Shown here one piece after another: positions 30,946 to 40,540 of a stretch of 44,582 nucleotides of DNA (position 1 is the first letter of the stretch; each line of letters begins with the position of its first letter). The stretch spans positions 1-44,582 of the forward strand of contig NZ_BMRI01000043.1 of the NCBI RefSeq assembly GCF_014648555.1, written 5' to 3'. The translations under genes and the position numbers were made by a program. Source of the DNA: Kitasatospora griseola (GTDB lineage: Bacteria > Actinomycetota > Actinomycetes > Streptomycetales > Streptomycetaceae). The notes below the pieces were generated by a model. The model worked only from the letters and a program-made list of their open reading frames with translations, ran no database searches and was not told where the DNA came from.

Positions 30946-31122
30946 TCAGGCCTGTGGGGCGAGCAAGCGCCGGGCGGCCGACGGGCCGGGCACGATCGGG
31001 TCCGGCTCCAGGAACGGCGAGCTCCCGGCGGGCAGCGGGCGCGCCTGCTCGGCGGCCGGGAGGACCTGGTCGACGGCGGGCTCGGAGAAAGCCAGTTCCA
31101 GCGGGCGGCGGTCGGGACTCAT
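30946..31122 (-). CDS. Possible 58-residue acidic/Pro-rich protein
   Basis: ATG 31122 starts MSPDRRPLELAFSEPAVDQV and the frame ends PSAARRLLAPQA. The composition is plausible and lies upstream of the VOC gene on the same strand. There is no recognisable family and no strong ribosome-binding site, so this is a weak prediction. Confidence 0.35.
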   Translation of the reverse strand: MSPDRRPLELAFSEPAVDQVLPAAEQARPLPAGSSPFLEPDPIVPGPSAARRLLAPQA

Positions 31123-31160
31123 GGGCACAGTCTGACCTACCGTCGCCGGACGAACCGTCA

Positions 31161-31189
31161 CCGGCCCGGTGCTTGCGGCACCGGGCCGG
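31161..31189 (-). terminator. Hairpin after the RHS toxin/immunity operon
   Basis: A 12-bp perfect stem, CCGGCCCGGTGC with its complement, has a TTGCG loop, 194 bp past the end of the last operon gene on the minus strand. Confidence 0.65.
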
Positions 31190-31382
31190 CTTCCCTGCAT
31201 GGCGACCCCCGGAGTGGAACTGGCCCCGGGGCTTCGAAGTCCTGCCCGCCGGCCGCGTACAGCCCCGTACGGCTCTCCGACCGATCATGTCCCGGTCGGC
31301 CTGGCAGGGACAGCTCGACTGCACCAGCCCCTCGGCCTGGCCGCAGCTCGTCACAGGCTCTGTGCGATCGCCGCCCGGTGTG

Positions 31383-32120
31383 TCAGGTGGTCAGTGCGGT
31401 CTGCGCGAAGGCCAGGATCGCCGGACGGTCGAGTTCGCTGCGGGTGTCCTGGGTGTGCAGGATGTAGGTCTTCTCCCATTCGACGCGGTAGACCTGGTTC
31501 CGGAAGTTCTCGAATTCCACGAAGCTGTCCTCGGCTCCGTCCAGCAGTTCGAGCTCGCGGAGGAGCACGTCGGGCTTGGTGAGGGCGCGGCTCTTGCCGG
31601 TGCTGTGGGAGCGGGTGGTGGTGTTCTTGTAGGACATCTTCAGGAACGGCACCGGGTCGCGGTCGAGGTTGGTGACGCGCAGGCCTTGCGGGTGCGAGAC
31701 CTGGGATTGGGCTTCCTCGGCGGTCTCGGTGCCGGAGAACTCGTAGTGCCAGCCGGGGAAGACCGCGTAGGTGGCCTGGTGGAGGTTCTGGTTCTCGCGG
31801 GCGTGGTAGGTGTGCGCGGCGGGGGAGGCCACGGCGACGGTGTCGAAGTCCCGGTAGCCGGTGGTGAATCCGGTCAGCGGGATCAGCGGGCGCGGGTCGT
31901 CCGTGATTCGCGCGGTGTGCTCGCGGGCGAAGGCGAGGGCGGCGCCGACGAGTTCCTCGTCGTAGGTGCCCATGGTGTTGATCTGGAGTACGTGCTGCTG
32001 ATCGTCGGTCAGCGCCGCCGCGAAGTGGAAGCGGGGGTTGGGCGACCAGTGCCAGGCCTGCGGCAGGCCGGGGAGGGCCTTGGCTCCGGGCATGCCGGAG
32101 AGGGTCGCGGCCAAGTCCAT
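31383..32120 (-). CDS. Probable immunity protein to the RHS GH-E toxin
   Basis: This 245-residue protein starts at ATG 32120 with GGAG about 8 bp upstream and begins 50 bp after the RHS stop. It is soluble and mixed alpha/beta, with FHFAAALTDDQQHVLQINTM, an acidic face (LLRELELLDGAEDSFVEFEN) and YRVEWEKTYILHTQ. I recognise no named immunity family. Its position right after the toxin C-terminus, the standard place for immunity genes, is the main argument. Confidence 0.6.
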   Translation of the reverse strand: MDLAATLSGMPGAKALPGLPQAWHWSPNPRFHFAAALTDDQQHVLQINTMGTYDEELVGAALAFAREHTARITDDPRPLIPLTGFTTGYRDFDTVAVASPAAHTYHARENQNLHQATYAVFPGWHYEFSGTETAEEAQSQVSHPQGLRVTNLDRDPVPFLKMSYKNTTTRSHSTGKSRALTKPDVLLRELELLDGAEDSFVEFENFRNQVYRVEWEKTYILHTQDTRSELDRPAILAFAQTALTT

Positions 32121-32170
32121 GTCAGATCTCCACGTGTGCGGTCGGTGTGTCAGGTCTGCCGGGTGTGTCA

Positions 32171-35100
32171 CTACGAGCAACGATAGTTCGGGCCGACGTC
32201 CTGACGGTACGTCTGGCCCAGCCTGGCCCCGCCGCTGGAGTTCTGGCTCCTGGTCATCGGTTCCAGGTTCGAGGTGTCGTTGTAGTAGTTCCTGCGGGTC
32301 GCGCGGTCGCTGTTGTAGCCGGTGGTGTTCCAGTGGTTGACGACCGGGTTGACGTGCTCGTAGGTGAGTTCGCCGGGCGGAATGACCTGGCCGCTGCTGT
32401 CGCGCCAGGTGAGTTGGTGGCGCGGGATCGGGTTGCCGGAGGCGTCGACGGGACTGTGGGTTCCTTGTGCGATGCCTTCGTCGGTCCAGTTCTTGATCAT
32501 GTGGTCGTGGGTGCTCTGCCGGTAGTAGTCCGGGTATTCGCTGTCGCGGTTGTGGGTCACCGGGGCGGCGTTCGGGTCGCGTGCGTATTGGCCCCGGGCG
32601 TTGCGGGCAAGGCCGAGCGGGTCGCAGGCCAGCAGCGGGTTGGGGACGTAGCCGTACGCGTCGGGGGCGGGCGCGAGGCCGAGCGGGTCGGAGCTGAGGT
32701 AGCGGGCCGCGACCGGGTCGTAGTAGCGGAAGACGTTGTAGTGCAGGCGCGATTCCGGGTCGTAGTACTGGCCCGGGAAACGGAGCGGGGTGTCGGTGGC
32801 CTGCCGGCCGACGGACACCGGCACGCCCCACAGGGTGCTGCGCTGCTGCCAGGCGGTGGTGCCGTCGGGTGCGATCAGGTGGGTGGGGGTGCCGACGAGG
32901 TCGGTGACGATCGCGAAGAACCGGCGGTCGACGTCGTCCTGCTCCGTGCCGTCGCCCATGCGCTCGCTCTGGGCGATCGGGTGCAGGCCGCGGTAGTCCC
33001 AGCTGAGTGTGTAGGGGCCGGGCAGGTCCGGGCCGTAGGCGGTCTGCTCGATCAGGGTCAGGCCGGACCAGGTGAACTCGGTGTGCTCGCGCAGTGTCCA
33101 CTGCCCGTCGGCCTCGACCAGGTGCTGCTTGCCGATCCGGCGTCCGAGCGGGTCGTAGCGGTAGGCCCACCGGTCGCCGTCGGGGGTGGCGACCTCGGTG
33201 AGGCGGTCCTCGGCGTCCCAGGTGTAGTGCCAGGTGCGGGTGCGGCCGGACAGCGTGGTGTGGCGGCGGGCGGTGATCCGGCCCTGTTCGTCGTAGTGGT
33301 AGCCGATCCGTCCGGCGCGGTGCAGCAGGGAGCCCTGGTAGTCGCGGGTGTCCTGGGCGGGGGTGCTGTTGCGGGCGGGCCAAGAGGCTTCGGTGAGGTG
33401 GCCGGCCGGGTCGTAGGCGTAGGTCTCGGTCCAGTCGGCGGCGTGGACGGTGGTGACGCGGCCGGCGGCGTCGAGTTCGTAGTGGGTGGTGTCGGCGGGG
33501 CGGCCGGGTTCGGTGTCGGTGAGGGCGGTGAGGGCGCCGTCCGGGCGGTACTGGTAGGCGCGGGCGAGCAGTTGGCCGCCGGCTGTGGCGGTGAGGGTCT
33601 GGGCGGTGAGGCGGTTGGTGGTGTCCCAGGCGAAGGCGAGGGAGAGTTCGGGGCCGAGGTGGCGGGTGGTCTCCCGGCCGGTGGCGTCGTGTTCGAAGGA
33701 GAGGCTGTGGCCGTCGGCGACGAGTCGGGTGGGGTTGCCGACCGCGTCGTAGGTCCAGGTGTTGAGGCTGCCGGACGGGGTGCGCCGGGTGGTGAGGTTG
33801 CCGAGTTCGTCGTAGTCGAATTCGACGGTGCGGCCGTCGACGGTCTCGGTGAGGATGCGGCCGACCGGGTCGTGGCGGCGGGTCAGCTCGCTGGTGTCGT
33901 TGCGGGCCGAGGACAGGCGCCCTGCCGGGTCGTAGGCGTACTCGGTGACGGCGCCGCCGGCGTCCTTGGTGCGGATGCGGCCGAGGGCGTCGAGGGTGTA
34001 GCGGATGTGCTGGCCGAGCGCGTTGCAGCGCTCGGTGAGTCGGCCGGCCGGGTCGTAGCGGTAGGCGACGGCGCGGCCGTCGAAGTCGGTCTCGGAGATC
34101 AGGCGGCCGGCCGGGTCGTGCTGGTAGGTCCAGGACAGGCCCTGCGGCTGGGTGACCTCGACGAGGCGCAGTTCGGTGTCGTGGGTGAAGGTGTAGCGGG
34201 TGCCGTCGGGTTCGGTGCGGGCGGCGATCTGGTGGAAGTGGGTGTACTCGATGCGGGTGGTGGCGCCCTGGGGGTCGGTGCGGGTGAGGAGGTTGCCCTC
34301 GGGGTCGTATTCCCAGGTGTCGGTGGCGCCGTCGACCTGGGTGCGGCTGAGGAGTTGCCCTTCGGTGTTCCACTGGTAGTGGGTGGTGTTGCCGAGGGGG
34401 TCGGTGATGACGGTGGGGCGGCCGAAGGCGTCGCGGGTGTAGGCGGTGCGGCCGCCGAGCGGGTCGACGGCTTCGGCGATCAGGCCGTAGGGGTCGCAGC
34501 GGACGTGGGTGGTGTCGCCGGCGGTGTTGGTGACGGTGGTCAGGTGGCCGGCGTCGTCGTAGCCGAAGCGGGTGGTGGCACCGGCGCGGTCGGTGACCTG
34601 GGTGCGGTTTCCCCGCTCGTCGTAGCTCTGGTGCCAGGTCAGGCCGTCCGGGGTGGTGATGTCGGTGGGCAGGTGCAGGTGGTTGTAGCGGACGTCGAGG
34701 GTGGTGCCGTCGGGCCGTTCGACGCGGACCACGTCGCCCTGCTCGTCGAGGGTGTTGCGGCTGGTGTTGCCCAGGGCGTCGGTGTAGGCGAGCAGTTGTC
34801 CGTGGGGGTTGTGGTCGACGTGGACGGCGTGGCCGAGCGGGTCGACGACGGCGGTGAGGTGGTGGTGCTCGTCGTAGTGGTACTCGGTGGTGTGGCCGAG
34901 GCTGTCGGTGACGGTGGTGCGCCGGCCGGCGGTGTCGTAGCCGAAGTCGGCGTCCAGGGCGCCGTCCGGGCCGCGGCCGTGGGCGACGCGGCCGTCGGGC
35001 CCGTACTCATAGGTGTAGCCGTGGCCGTTGCGGTCGGTCCAGGTGGTGATCCGGTCCTGGTCGTCCCAGTCGTAGATCAGCGGTTGGCCGGAGGAGTTGA

Positions 35101-36055
35101 GGATGTCGGTGAGCCGGCCGCGCATGTCGTACCGGAAGCCGACGACGGTTGTGCCGAGGCCGTGGTTGGTGCCGTCGAGCAGGCGCAGTTCCTCGATCCG
35201 GGGCCCGTCGGCGGTGTGCACGGTGTCGACGGCGACGTGGTAGCCGCCGGAGTGCCGGACCTCGACGGGGTGGAGCGTGTCGTCGTCGTGGAGGAAGTCG
35301 ATGCGGTGGCCGTTGCGGTCGCTCAGCGCGACGATCGGGCGGATCTCCCCGACCCGGAAGGCCGTGCCGGATCCGGGTCCGGCGGCGGAGGGGAAGTGCC
35401 TGGTCCAGCCGTGTTCCTGGTCCTCGATCAGGAAGTCGCCGCTGTCCCTGTCCCAGGTCAGCGGCCAGCGCGCGCCGGCCTGCGGGTGGACGGTCTGGCC
35501 GGGGTGGGTGGGCAGCGGGTAGTGGAGGATCTGCGCGTCGTCGCCGGCGTAGTGGACGCCGTCCGCGTCGATCTCGACGCGCTGGTCGAGCGTCGAGGAC
35601 CAGCCCGGGCCTAACAGCCGGCCGCCCACGTAGCCGGAGGCGTAGGCGCGGCGCAGTACGACCGGGAGCAGGCCGGGCAGTTCCAGGTCTGTGGCCGAGG
35701 TGATCATCTGGCCGGAGATGACGTCGACCGGGTCGCCGCCGGTCTGGCAGCGGCCGTTGCCGTTGACGCCCTGTCCCTTGCGGTTGCCGTTGTTCAGCGG
35801 CTTGCTGCCGGCTCCGCGCTTGCCGCCACCGCCGGAGCGGGGGTGCGGGACGCCGCCCTTGCCGTCGCCCTTGAAGATCTTCTCCAGGTCCTTGGCGTGC
35901 TTGGCCTCGATCTCCCGGGTGTTCTTCGCGACGGTCTTCAGGTTGTCGCCGGCCTTGCGGTAGAAGTTCTTCAACGCCTTGCCGGCGTCCTCGGCGAGGG
36001 TCTTGCCGAGTTTCTGCGCCCCGTGCTCCAGTGCTTTGACGATCTGGTTGCTCAT
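32171..36055 (-). CDS. RHS polymorphic toxin with C-terminal GH-E nuclease
   Basis: This 1294-residue protein starts at ATG 36055, overlapping the stop of the WXG100-like gene (ATGA). The N-terminal 70 residues are Lys-rich and helical, then a Gly/Lys/Asn linker leads to the RHS shell (DPVDVISGQMITSATDLELP; dozens of YDxxGrlt units). The core-ending motif is YDPVAARYLSSDPLGLAPAP, after which the variable domain begins. The last 65 residues read LTYEHVNPVVNHWNTTGYN, RATRRNYYNDTSNLEPMTRS and QNSSGGA, the GH-E type of the HNH/EndoVII superfamily with catalytic E1233-H1234. It is a predicted DNase delivered by type VII secretion and kept inactive in the RHS cage and by the downstream immunity protein. 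Confidence 0.85.
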   Translation of the reverse strand: MSNQIVKALEHGAQKLGKTLAEDAGKALKNFYRKAGDNLKTVAKNTREIEAKHAKDLEKIFKGDGKGGVPHPRSGGGGKRGAGSKPLNNGNRKGQGVNGNGRCQTGGDPVDVISGQMITSATDLELPGLLPVVLRRAYASGYVGGRLLGPGWSSTLDQRVEIDADGVHYAGDDAQILHYPLPTHPGQTVHPQAGARWPLTWDRDSGDFLIEDQEHGWTRHFPSAAGPGSGTAFRVGEIRPIVALSDRNGHRIDFLHDDDTLHPVEVRHSGGYHVAVDTVHTADGPRIEELRLLDGTNHGLGTTVVGFRYDMRGRLTDILNSSGQPLIYDWDDQDRITTWTDRNGHGYTYEYGPDGRVAHGRGPDGALDADFGYDTAGRRTTVTDSLGHTTEYHYDEHHHLTAVVDPLGHAVHVDHNPHGQLLAYTDALGNTSRNTLDEQGDVVRVERPDGTTLDVRYNHLHLPTDITTPDGLTWHQSYDERGNRTQVTDRAGATTRFGYDDAGHLTTVTNTAGDTTHVRCDPYGLIAEAVDPLGGRTAYTRDAFGRPTVITDPLGNTTHYQWNTEGQLLSRTQVDGATDTWEYDPEGNLLTRTDPQGATTRIEYTHFHQIAARTEPDGTRYTFTHDTELRLVEVTQPQGLSWTYQHDPAGRLISETDFDGRAVAYRYDPAGRLTERCNALGQHIRYTLDALGRIRTKDAGGAVTEYAYDPAGRLSSARNDTSELTRRHDPVGRILTETVDGRTVEFDYDELGNLTTRRTPSGSLNTWTYDAVGNPTRLVADGHSLSFEHDATGRETTRHLGPELSLAFAWDTTNRLTAQTLTATAGGQLLARAYQYRPDGALTALTDTEPGRPADTTHYELDAAGRVTTVHAADWTETYAYDPAGHLTEASWPARNSTPAQDTRDYQGSLLHRAGRIGYHYDEQGRITARRHTTLSGRTRTWHYTWDAEDRLTEVATPDGDRWAYRYDPLGRRIGKQHLVEADGQWTLREHTEFTWSGLTLIEQTAYGPDLPGPYTLSWDYRGLHPIAQSERMGDGTEQDDVDRRFFAIVTDLVGTPTHLIAPDGTTAWQQRSTLWGVPVSVGRQATDTPLRFPGQYYDPESRLHYNVFRYYDPVAARYLSSDPLGLAPAPDAYGYVPNPLLACDPLGLARNARGQYARDPNAAPVTHNRDSEYPDYYRQSTHDHMIKNWTDEGIAQGTHSPVDASGNPIPRHQLTWRDSSGQVIPPGELTYEHVNPVVNHWNTTGYNSDRATRRNYYNDTSNLEPMTRSQNSSGGARLGQTYRQDVGPNYRCS

Positions 36056-36780
36056 TCGAAGCTCACCCCCGCGATCTTGGACTGGAACATCTGCGCGTGG
36101 CCTGCGACGGCGTCCGCCTGGTCGTGCATCATCCGGGCGTGCTCCTCGAGTGCGTCCGGGTCGATCTGGAAGCCGGAGCCTCCCCCGCCGCCGTCGGCGG
36201 ACACGCCGAGTACGGACTCCGCGGCCTGGAACACCAGCCCCTGCACGGCGTTCGCCACCGTGTCGACCAGCGGTCCGATCGCGGCCTCCACCACCTGCGC
36301 GATGATGTACTGCTCCAACTGCTGCTCGAGGTAGTTGATCAGGCGCTTCGCGGCCTCCTCGATCAGGATCACCGCGGCCTCGGCGGCGCCGAGGGTGGCG
36401 ACCGCTGCGGCCTGGTCGGCGATGAACGCCGCGGCCAGTACGACGAGTTCGCCGATCGTCTCGACCTTCATCGCGACGATCACGTCCGCAGCGATGTCCA
36501 GCGCGTCCGCGACCACGTGGCAGGCCTGCACCAGTTCGTTGAGGTGGCTGTCAGACAGCGAAGCCCACTTGGCGAGGAGCGCCTCGTAGGACGCGCCCTG
36601 GTATGCCTGCCCGAGTTGCTGCACCGTGGACGTCGACTGCTGGTGAACCGAATCCACGTTCTGCGCGAACTCCCGGACGTGCGCGCCGAACTCACGCACC
36701 TTGTCCTCGTTCACCGTCGGCCAGTTGATGCCGATGAACGACAGGAACTCGACTACCTCGCTTGGGAGTTCGATTGCCAC
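36052..36780 (-). CDS. WXG100-like export partner of the RHS toxin
   Basis: This 242-residue, mostly helical protein starts at ATG 36780. The first 100 residues (VREFGAHVREFAQNVDSVHQ; LGQAYQGASYEALLAKWASL) have the WXG100/LXG-like hairpin. The hydrophobic middle (GELVVLAAAFIADQAAAVAT) and IEEAAKRLINYLEQQLEQYI resemble the CpnT N-terminal type of large ESX substrates. The C-terminus has a Gly linker and IDPDALEEHARMMHDQADAV, a second ESX-type helix. The gene overlaps the RHS gene by 4 bp. It probably takes the toxin to the type VII secretion system; no secretion genes are in the window. Confidence 0.75.
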   Translation of the reverse strand: MAIELPSEVVEFLSFIGINWPTVNEDKVREFGAHVREFAQNVDSVHQQSTSTVQQLGQAYQGASYEALLAKWASLSDSHLNELVQACHVVADALDIAADVIVAMKVETIGELVVLAAAFIADQAAAVATLGAAEAAVILIEEAAKRLINYLEQQLEQYIIAQVVEAAIGPLVDTVANAVQGLVFQAAESVLGVSADGGGGGSGFQIDPDALEEHARMMHDQADAVAGHAQMFQSKIAGVSFE

Positions 36781-37088
36781 AGCACGCCTTCCCCGTCGGC
36801 GACCAGACCTGAGCAGACAGTAGCCGAAGACCTCGGCTCACCTACTTGGCTCTTCCACATTCGTGACAAAGGAGCGGTCCGTTGAAAAGCCGGAGCCGCA
36901 GCGCTTCCCTGCCGCGACGGCCCTACTGGATGCGTTGTCGTTCATGCCTCGATGCCGCCGAACAGCCGGACGCGTCCCGCCGTCCGACGCGGGTGCCGCC
37001 GGCTTGGAGCGGGTGCTTGAATCCCGCGTACAAGCCGTCGTTCGTGTGGAAGGGCGGAAGTCGCATCCTGCGGCCGAAGGAGGAATTC
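36781..37088. other. Intergenic region upstream of the NUDIX gene
   Basis: It contains the divergent starts of the toxin operon (minus) and the NUDIX gene (plus). The plus-strand frame upstream of 37089 is Arg/Ser-rich and unsupported. I see no further gene. Confidence 0.4.
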
Positions 37089-37599
37089 GTGTTGACGAAG
37101 GAGACCGTCGAGTGGGTGGAGCAGTGGCCGCCGCCGCAGGGCATGCCGATTCGTCAGGTGTACGCGGTGGTGTTCGAGGCCGAGACCGGTGCCGTCGTTG
37201 TTCAGGACGATGCCGGACGCTTCAACCTTCCTGGCGGGACTCCGGAAGAGGAGGACGAGGACCTGGTCGCCACTTTTGCAGCGCGAGTGCTACGAGGAGA
37301 GCCAGCTCGTCCTGAAGGACTGGGCTCCGGTGGGCTACCAGGTGGTGCGTGAGGCCGGGCGTGATCCTTACGCCCGGGTGCGATATGCGGCGCTACTGAA
37401 GCGGGCCGACGCAGTAGCGGCGGACCCGTGTACGGGCCGGGCGTACGGGCGGGTTCTGGTGTCACCGCCCGATGCCGCCGAACTGCTCGGGTGGGGTGAT
37501 CGGGGTGCCGCTCAGTTGTGTGCCGCCTGCCGTGTCGCTGTGCAGCTGTGGCGCCTGACGACCCCTGCCGCGGGCATGGAACGCCACGATCTGACGTAG
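37089..37599 (+). pseudogene. NUDIX hydrolase, one-base frameshift
   Basis: GTG 37089 has AAGGAGG about 7 bp upstream. The first frame reads VYAVVFEAETGAVVVQDDAG, RFNLPGGTPEEEDEDLVA and T. The sense then continues in another frame as QRECYEESQLVLKDWAPVGY and YARVRYAALLKR to a stop at 37599. Removing one T from the TTTT at 37274-37277 would restore a contiguous Nudix box (LPGGTPE..., RECYEES), so this is a single homopolymer indel. Intact members hydrolyse nucleoside-diphosphate-linked compounds. It is either a genuine pseudogene or a sequencing error. Confidence 0.8.
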
Positions 37600-38040
37600 A
37601 CGGGTGATCGTGTACGCGGCCGCGACAACGGTGGCGCGTGCCAGCGCCACCATTCGCAGGTTCCAGGGGAGTCCACGTGTTCGGCGTGTGGGAAGCACGG
37701 TCTCCCGCAGGGTGCGGATGAGCGCGAGGTAGGGATGCCAGCGCGACAGGTACCAGAGGCGGGTGCCGTGGGAGGTTCGGCAGCGGGCCAGGCCCTGGCC
37801 GGACAGGGCGCTCTTGCGCAGGAGTGCACGGGCGTCGAGATGGTCGTGGTGGTCGGTGGCCATGCACGGATCGAAGCGGATCTGGTTCGCGAGACCGGCT
37901 GCGGCAAGCCGGAGCTGGTAGTCCACGTCCTCGAAGGCACCGCGGGTGAAGGCGAGTGCCGTGATCCGGTGCGTGCGGGCGGCGTGGAGGTCGACGAGCA
38001 TGTTCCCGCCTGCGGCCATCATCGGCGGTGCGTACCGCAT
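37462..38040 (-). pseudogene. Glycosyltransferase family 2-like C-terminal fragment
   Basis: The frame from 38040 reads PPMMAAGGNMLVDLHAAR, FTRGAFEDVDYQLRLAAAG, RFDPCMATDHHDHLDARALL, LWYLSRWHPYLALIRTL and an Arg-rich helical end. GGNM...FxxGxFEDVDYQLR is the acceptor-binding/ED motif of GT2 enzymes. The N-terminal nucleotide-sugar domain with the DxD is absent, and only 75 bp separate this start from the kinase gene, so the gene is truncated. The last 46 codons overlap the NUDIX gene in antiparallel. Confidence 0.6.
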
Positions 38041-38115
38041 ACGGGTGGGTGCGGTACGTGCTGCGATCGGCGGCCTGAAAGCAAAGGCCCGTTGGCGGCA
38101 CGATGACGGGAGCGG

Positions 38116-39963
38116 TCAGCCTACCGGGGGGATGCGCCATTGCTGGGCGATGTTGCCCGGGGTGCAGTTCTCCATGGTGGCCGCGTTGCCGGAGCCGTTG
38201 TCGGTCAGGCAGAGGCTGGCCATGTAGTCCTTGAGGTAGTACGCGCCCTGCGTAGGTGCCGGGACCACCGACCAGTTGGTCAGGACGTTGAATCCCGAGC
38301 GCAGGGTGACCGCCGTCCCGGTGTCGTTCTGGACCAGGATCGGCTTGCTCAGGTTGCAGGGGTACAGCGCGTACCAGCCGCCCGGGTCCGGGCCGGAGCG
38401 GTACCAGCCGAACGAGGTGTTGCGGTCCATCACCGCCGCCGTGCCGCCCGCCAGTGTGTTCGTCGCCAGGCCGAGCCGCTGCCCGCTGCCCACCGAGGTC
38501 AGGTACCCCCAGCCGGTGCCCCCGCACCCTGCCGGTGGTCCGGAGTTCGTTCCGCCGGTGCCGCCGGTGCCGGCGGTTGGCGTGTTCGGCGGGGTGGTGG
38601 TGCCGCCGGGCTGCTGGTTGCCGCCACCGTTACCGCCACCGCTGTTACGGCCGCCACTGCTGCCGGTGCCTCCTCCGCCACCGGTGCCGCCGCCCTGGGG
38701 CGGGTGCGTGCCGGTGGTGCCCGGCTGGTCGGGCGAGGTCTGCTGCTCCGGGCCGGGGGAGGGCGGGTCTGAGGCTGGCGGAGAGGCGGAGAGGGAAGCG
38801 GAAGGCGGGGCGGACCCGAGCGGGCTGCTCGACGTCGACATCGCCGGGAGGGGTGATCCACCGCCGGTTCCGGAGGTCGGGCCGGAACCCGCCTGCGCGG
38901 TGTCGGACTTCCACGGCGCGGTCTGGACCAGGAACACGCCGCCTGCGCCCAGTGAGATCACCACCGGTACGACGATCGGCACCAGCAGTCGGCGCCGCCG
39001 GCTTTCCGGACGCGGAGTCTCCTCGGTCCGCATACCGGTGTCCGCCTGAGGGGTGGCCGGGACGGTGCTCGGCGTCGGACTGTCCGGCACAGTGGCCAGC
39101 AGGGTGTCCGCCGCCACCGCCCTTGCCGAGGCGGGGAGTTCGGCGGCCGCGCGTGCCGCCGCGGCCATCGCCGCCGCGTCCGGGAAGCGGTCCGCCGGGT
39201 CCTTGGCGAGCGCCCGCGCGACGAACTCCCGCACGGGCGCCGGGAATGCCTCGGCCAGTCCCGGCGGCGGCTGCTGGAGATGCTTGACCACCACCTCCAG
39301 CACTGTCTCACCCGTGAAGGGCGGCTGTCCCGTGAGCAGTTCGAAACAGACCACACCGATCGAGTACAGGTCGGAGCGGGGCGTGACGGCCTGGCCGCCG
39401 GCCTGCTCCGGCGCCGCGTACAGGGCCGTGCCCAGCACCGAGTGGGTGGTCGTCAGCCTGGTGCCCGCCAACGCCCGGGCGATCCCGAAGTCCGTGACGA
39501 CCACGCCGCCGTCGTCCCGCACCATCAGGTTCGACGGCTTCAGGTCCCGGTGCACGATGTCCCGCGCGTGCGCGGCGTGCAACGCGTCCAGCACCTGCGC
39601 GACCAGCCCCAGTGCCCGGGCCGGAACCATCGGTCCGTCCTGCGCCAGCACCCGGTGCAGCGGGCGGCCCTCGATCAGCTCCATCACGATGTACGTCGCC
39701 CGGACGTCGGTGGTCTCGGCCGGCTCGCAGTAGTCGATCACCTGGACTATGCCCGGATGCCGCACCGTCGCCAGGATTCGGGCCTCGCGCCGGAACCGCT
39801 CGATGAAGTCCTGCTCGTCGCCCAGCCCCGGATGCATCATCTTGATCGCGACGGCTCGGCCCAGCACCCCGTCCTCGGCCCGCCAGACCTCGCCCATGCC
39901 GCCACTGCCCAGCCGTTCGCCCAGCGTGTAGCGCCCGCCCAGTACCGTGCCAGGTCCCCACAT
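38116..39963 (-). CDS. PknB-type Ser/Thr kinase with lectin-like ectodomain
   Basis: ATG 39963 follows GGGGGAAG, giving 615 residues. Kinase motifs are complete: GSGGMGEV (about 19-26), K41 in VAIK, HRDLKPSN (138-145), DFG (158-160) and the APE loop as YAAPEQAGG. A juxtamembrane segment and a single membrane helix (LLVPIVVPVVISLGAGGVFL) follow. The outside part starts with a long Ser/Pro/Gly/Thr linker and ends in about 130 residues with a ricin-type look (SGQRLGLATNTLAGGTA; SLCLTDNGSGNAATMENCT; AQQWRI). Binding of a glycan or cell-wall ligand could control the kinase. PASTA repeats are absent. Confidence 0.85.
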   Translation of the reverse strand: MWGPGTVLGGRYTLGERLGSGGMGEVWRAEDGVLGRAVAIKMMHPGLGDEQDFIERFRREARILATVRHPGIVQVIDYCEPAETTDVRATYIVMELIEGRPLHRVLAQDGPMVPARALGLVAQVLDALHAAHARDIVHRDLKPSNLMVRDDGGVVVTDFGIARALAGTRLTTTHSVLGTALYAAPEQAGGQAVTPRSDLYSIGVVCFELLTGQPPFTGETVLEVVVKHLQQPPPGLAEAFPAPVREFVARALAKDPADRFPDAAAMAAAARAAAELPASARAVAADTLLATVPDSPTPSTVPATPQADTGMRTEETPRPESRRRRLLVPIVVPVVISLGAGGVFLVQTAPWKSDTAQAGSGPTSGTGGGSPLPAMSTSSSPLGSAPPSASLSASPPASDPPSPGPEQQTSPDQPGTTGTHPPQGGGTGGGGGTGSSGGRNSGGGNGGGNQQPGGTTTPPNTPTAGTGGTGGTNSGPPAGCGGTGWGYLTSVGSGQRLGLATNTLAGGTAAVMDRNTSFGWYRSGPDPGGWYALYPCNLSKPILVQNDTGTAVTLRSGFNVLTNWSVVPAPTQGAYYLKDYMASLCLTDNGSGNAATMENCTPGNIAQQWRIPPVG

Positions 39964-40199
39964 CCCGCTTCCCCCATGACTCGGCCTGACATGACAGGTC
40001 GTCAAGTCAAGAGTCCCAGGCTTGCCAGATCCACGACACCCTGCCCGTCGTCAATCCCGCCGCTCGTTGCCGAACTGCGACCTGCGAACTGTGGCCTGTG
40101 GCGTCCGGCCCGAGCGGCTGCACCGGTGTTTCGCTGCCGGGTTGCCCTGCCGCCGCCCGCTCGGCGGAGTCCGGCGGCGCCCGCGATCCCCGCCGAATC

Positions 40200-40540
40200 G
40201 TCCGGTGGCAGCCGTAGCAGGCCGCTGAGGTGCGCGCTGTCTCGGTGAGGCCGTCGCGGAGGGCGGTGAGGGGCCAGCACCTCGATTTCGGCGCCCGGGG
40301 CAGGAGCGTTTCGTGGGCGTGGTCGATCGACTCGATGGGGATCCGGGCCTCGATCCAGCTCTCGCCCACACGCGGTGCCCCGAGGCGGCGGGCGCCCTCC
40401 GGAGTGAGCCGAACCGGGGCGCGGCCGAGGTGCACTCGGGCCCGGGAATCGGCCGGGTGACGGCCCCAGCAGGCGGTCAGGGAGAAGCCGTCGGGGAGGG
40501 CTAGCCGCTCGTCCAGGTGATGGTTCGAGAGTCTGGTCGA
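40200..40540 (-). pseudogene. WYL-domain regulator, decayed C-terminal part
   Basis: The minus strand encodes LPDGFSLTACWGRHP, RARVHLGRAPVRLTPEGARR, GESWIEARIPIESIDHAHET and LL. After a shift near 40300 it reads AEIEVLAP, then shifts back to LTALRDGLTETARTSAACYG. This matches the end of DeoR/WYL-type regulators ('arvrlsp.g.rrL..... w.e.eipies.ehA...Ll.lGaevEVl.P..LR..l..ta..l..yY'). At least two opposite indels and the missing HTH half show decay. Confidence 0.6.

Noticed and set aside
32147..35614. Plus-strand frame of over 1100 codons
   Set aside because: It lies exactly opposite the RHS repeats; the Val/Gly/Ala repeats mirror the YD-repeat codons.
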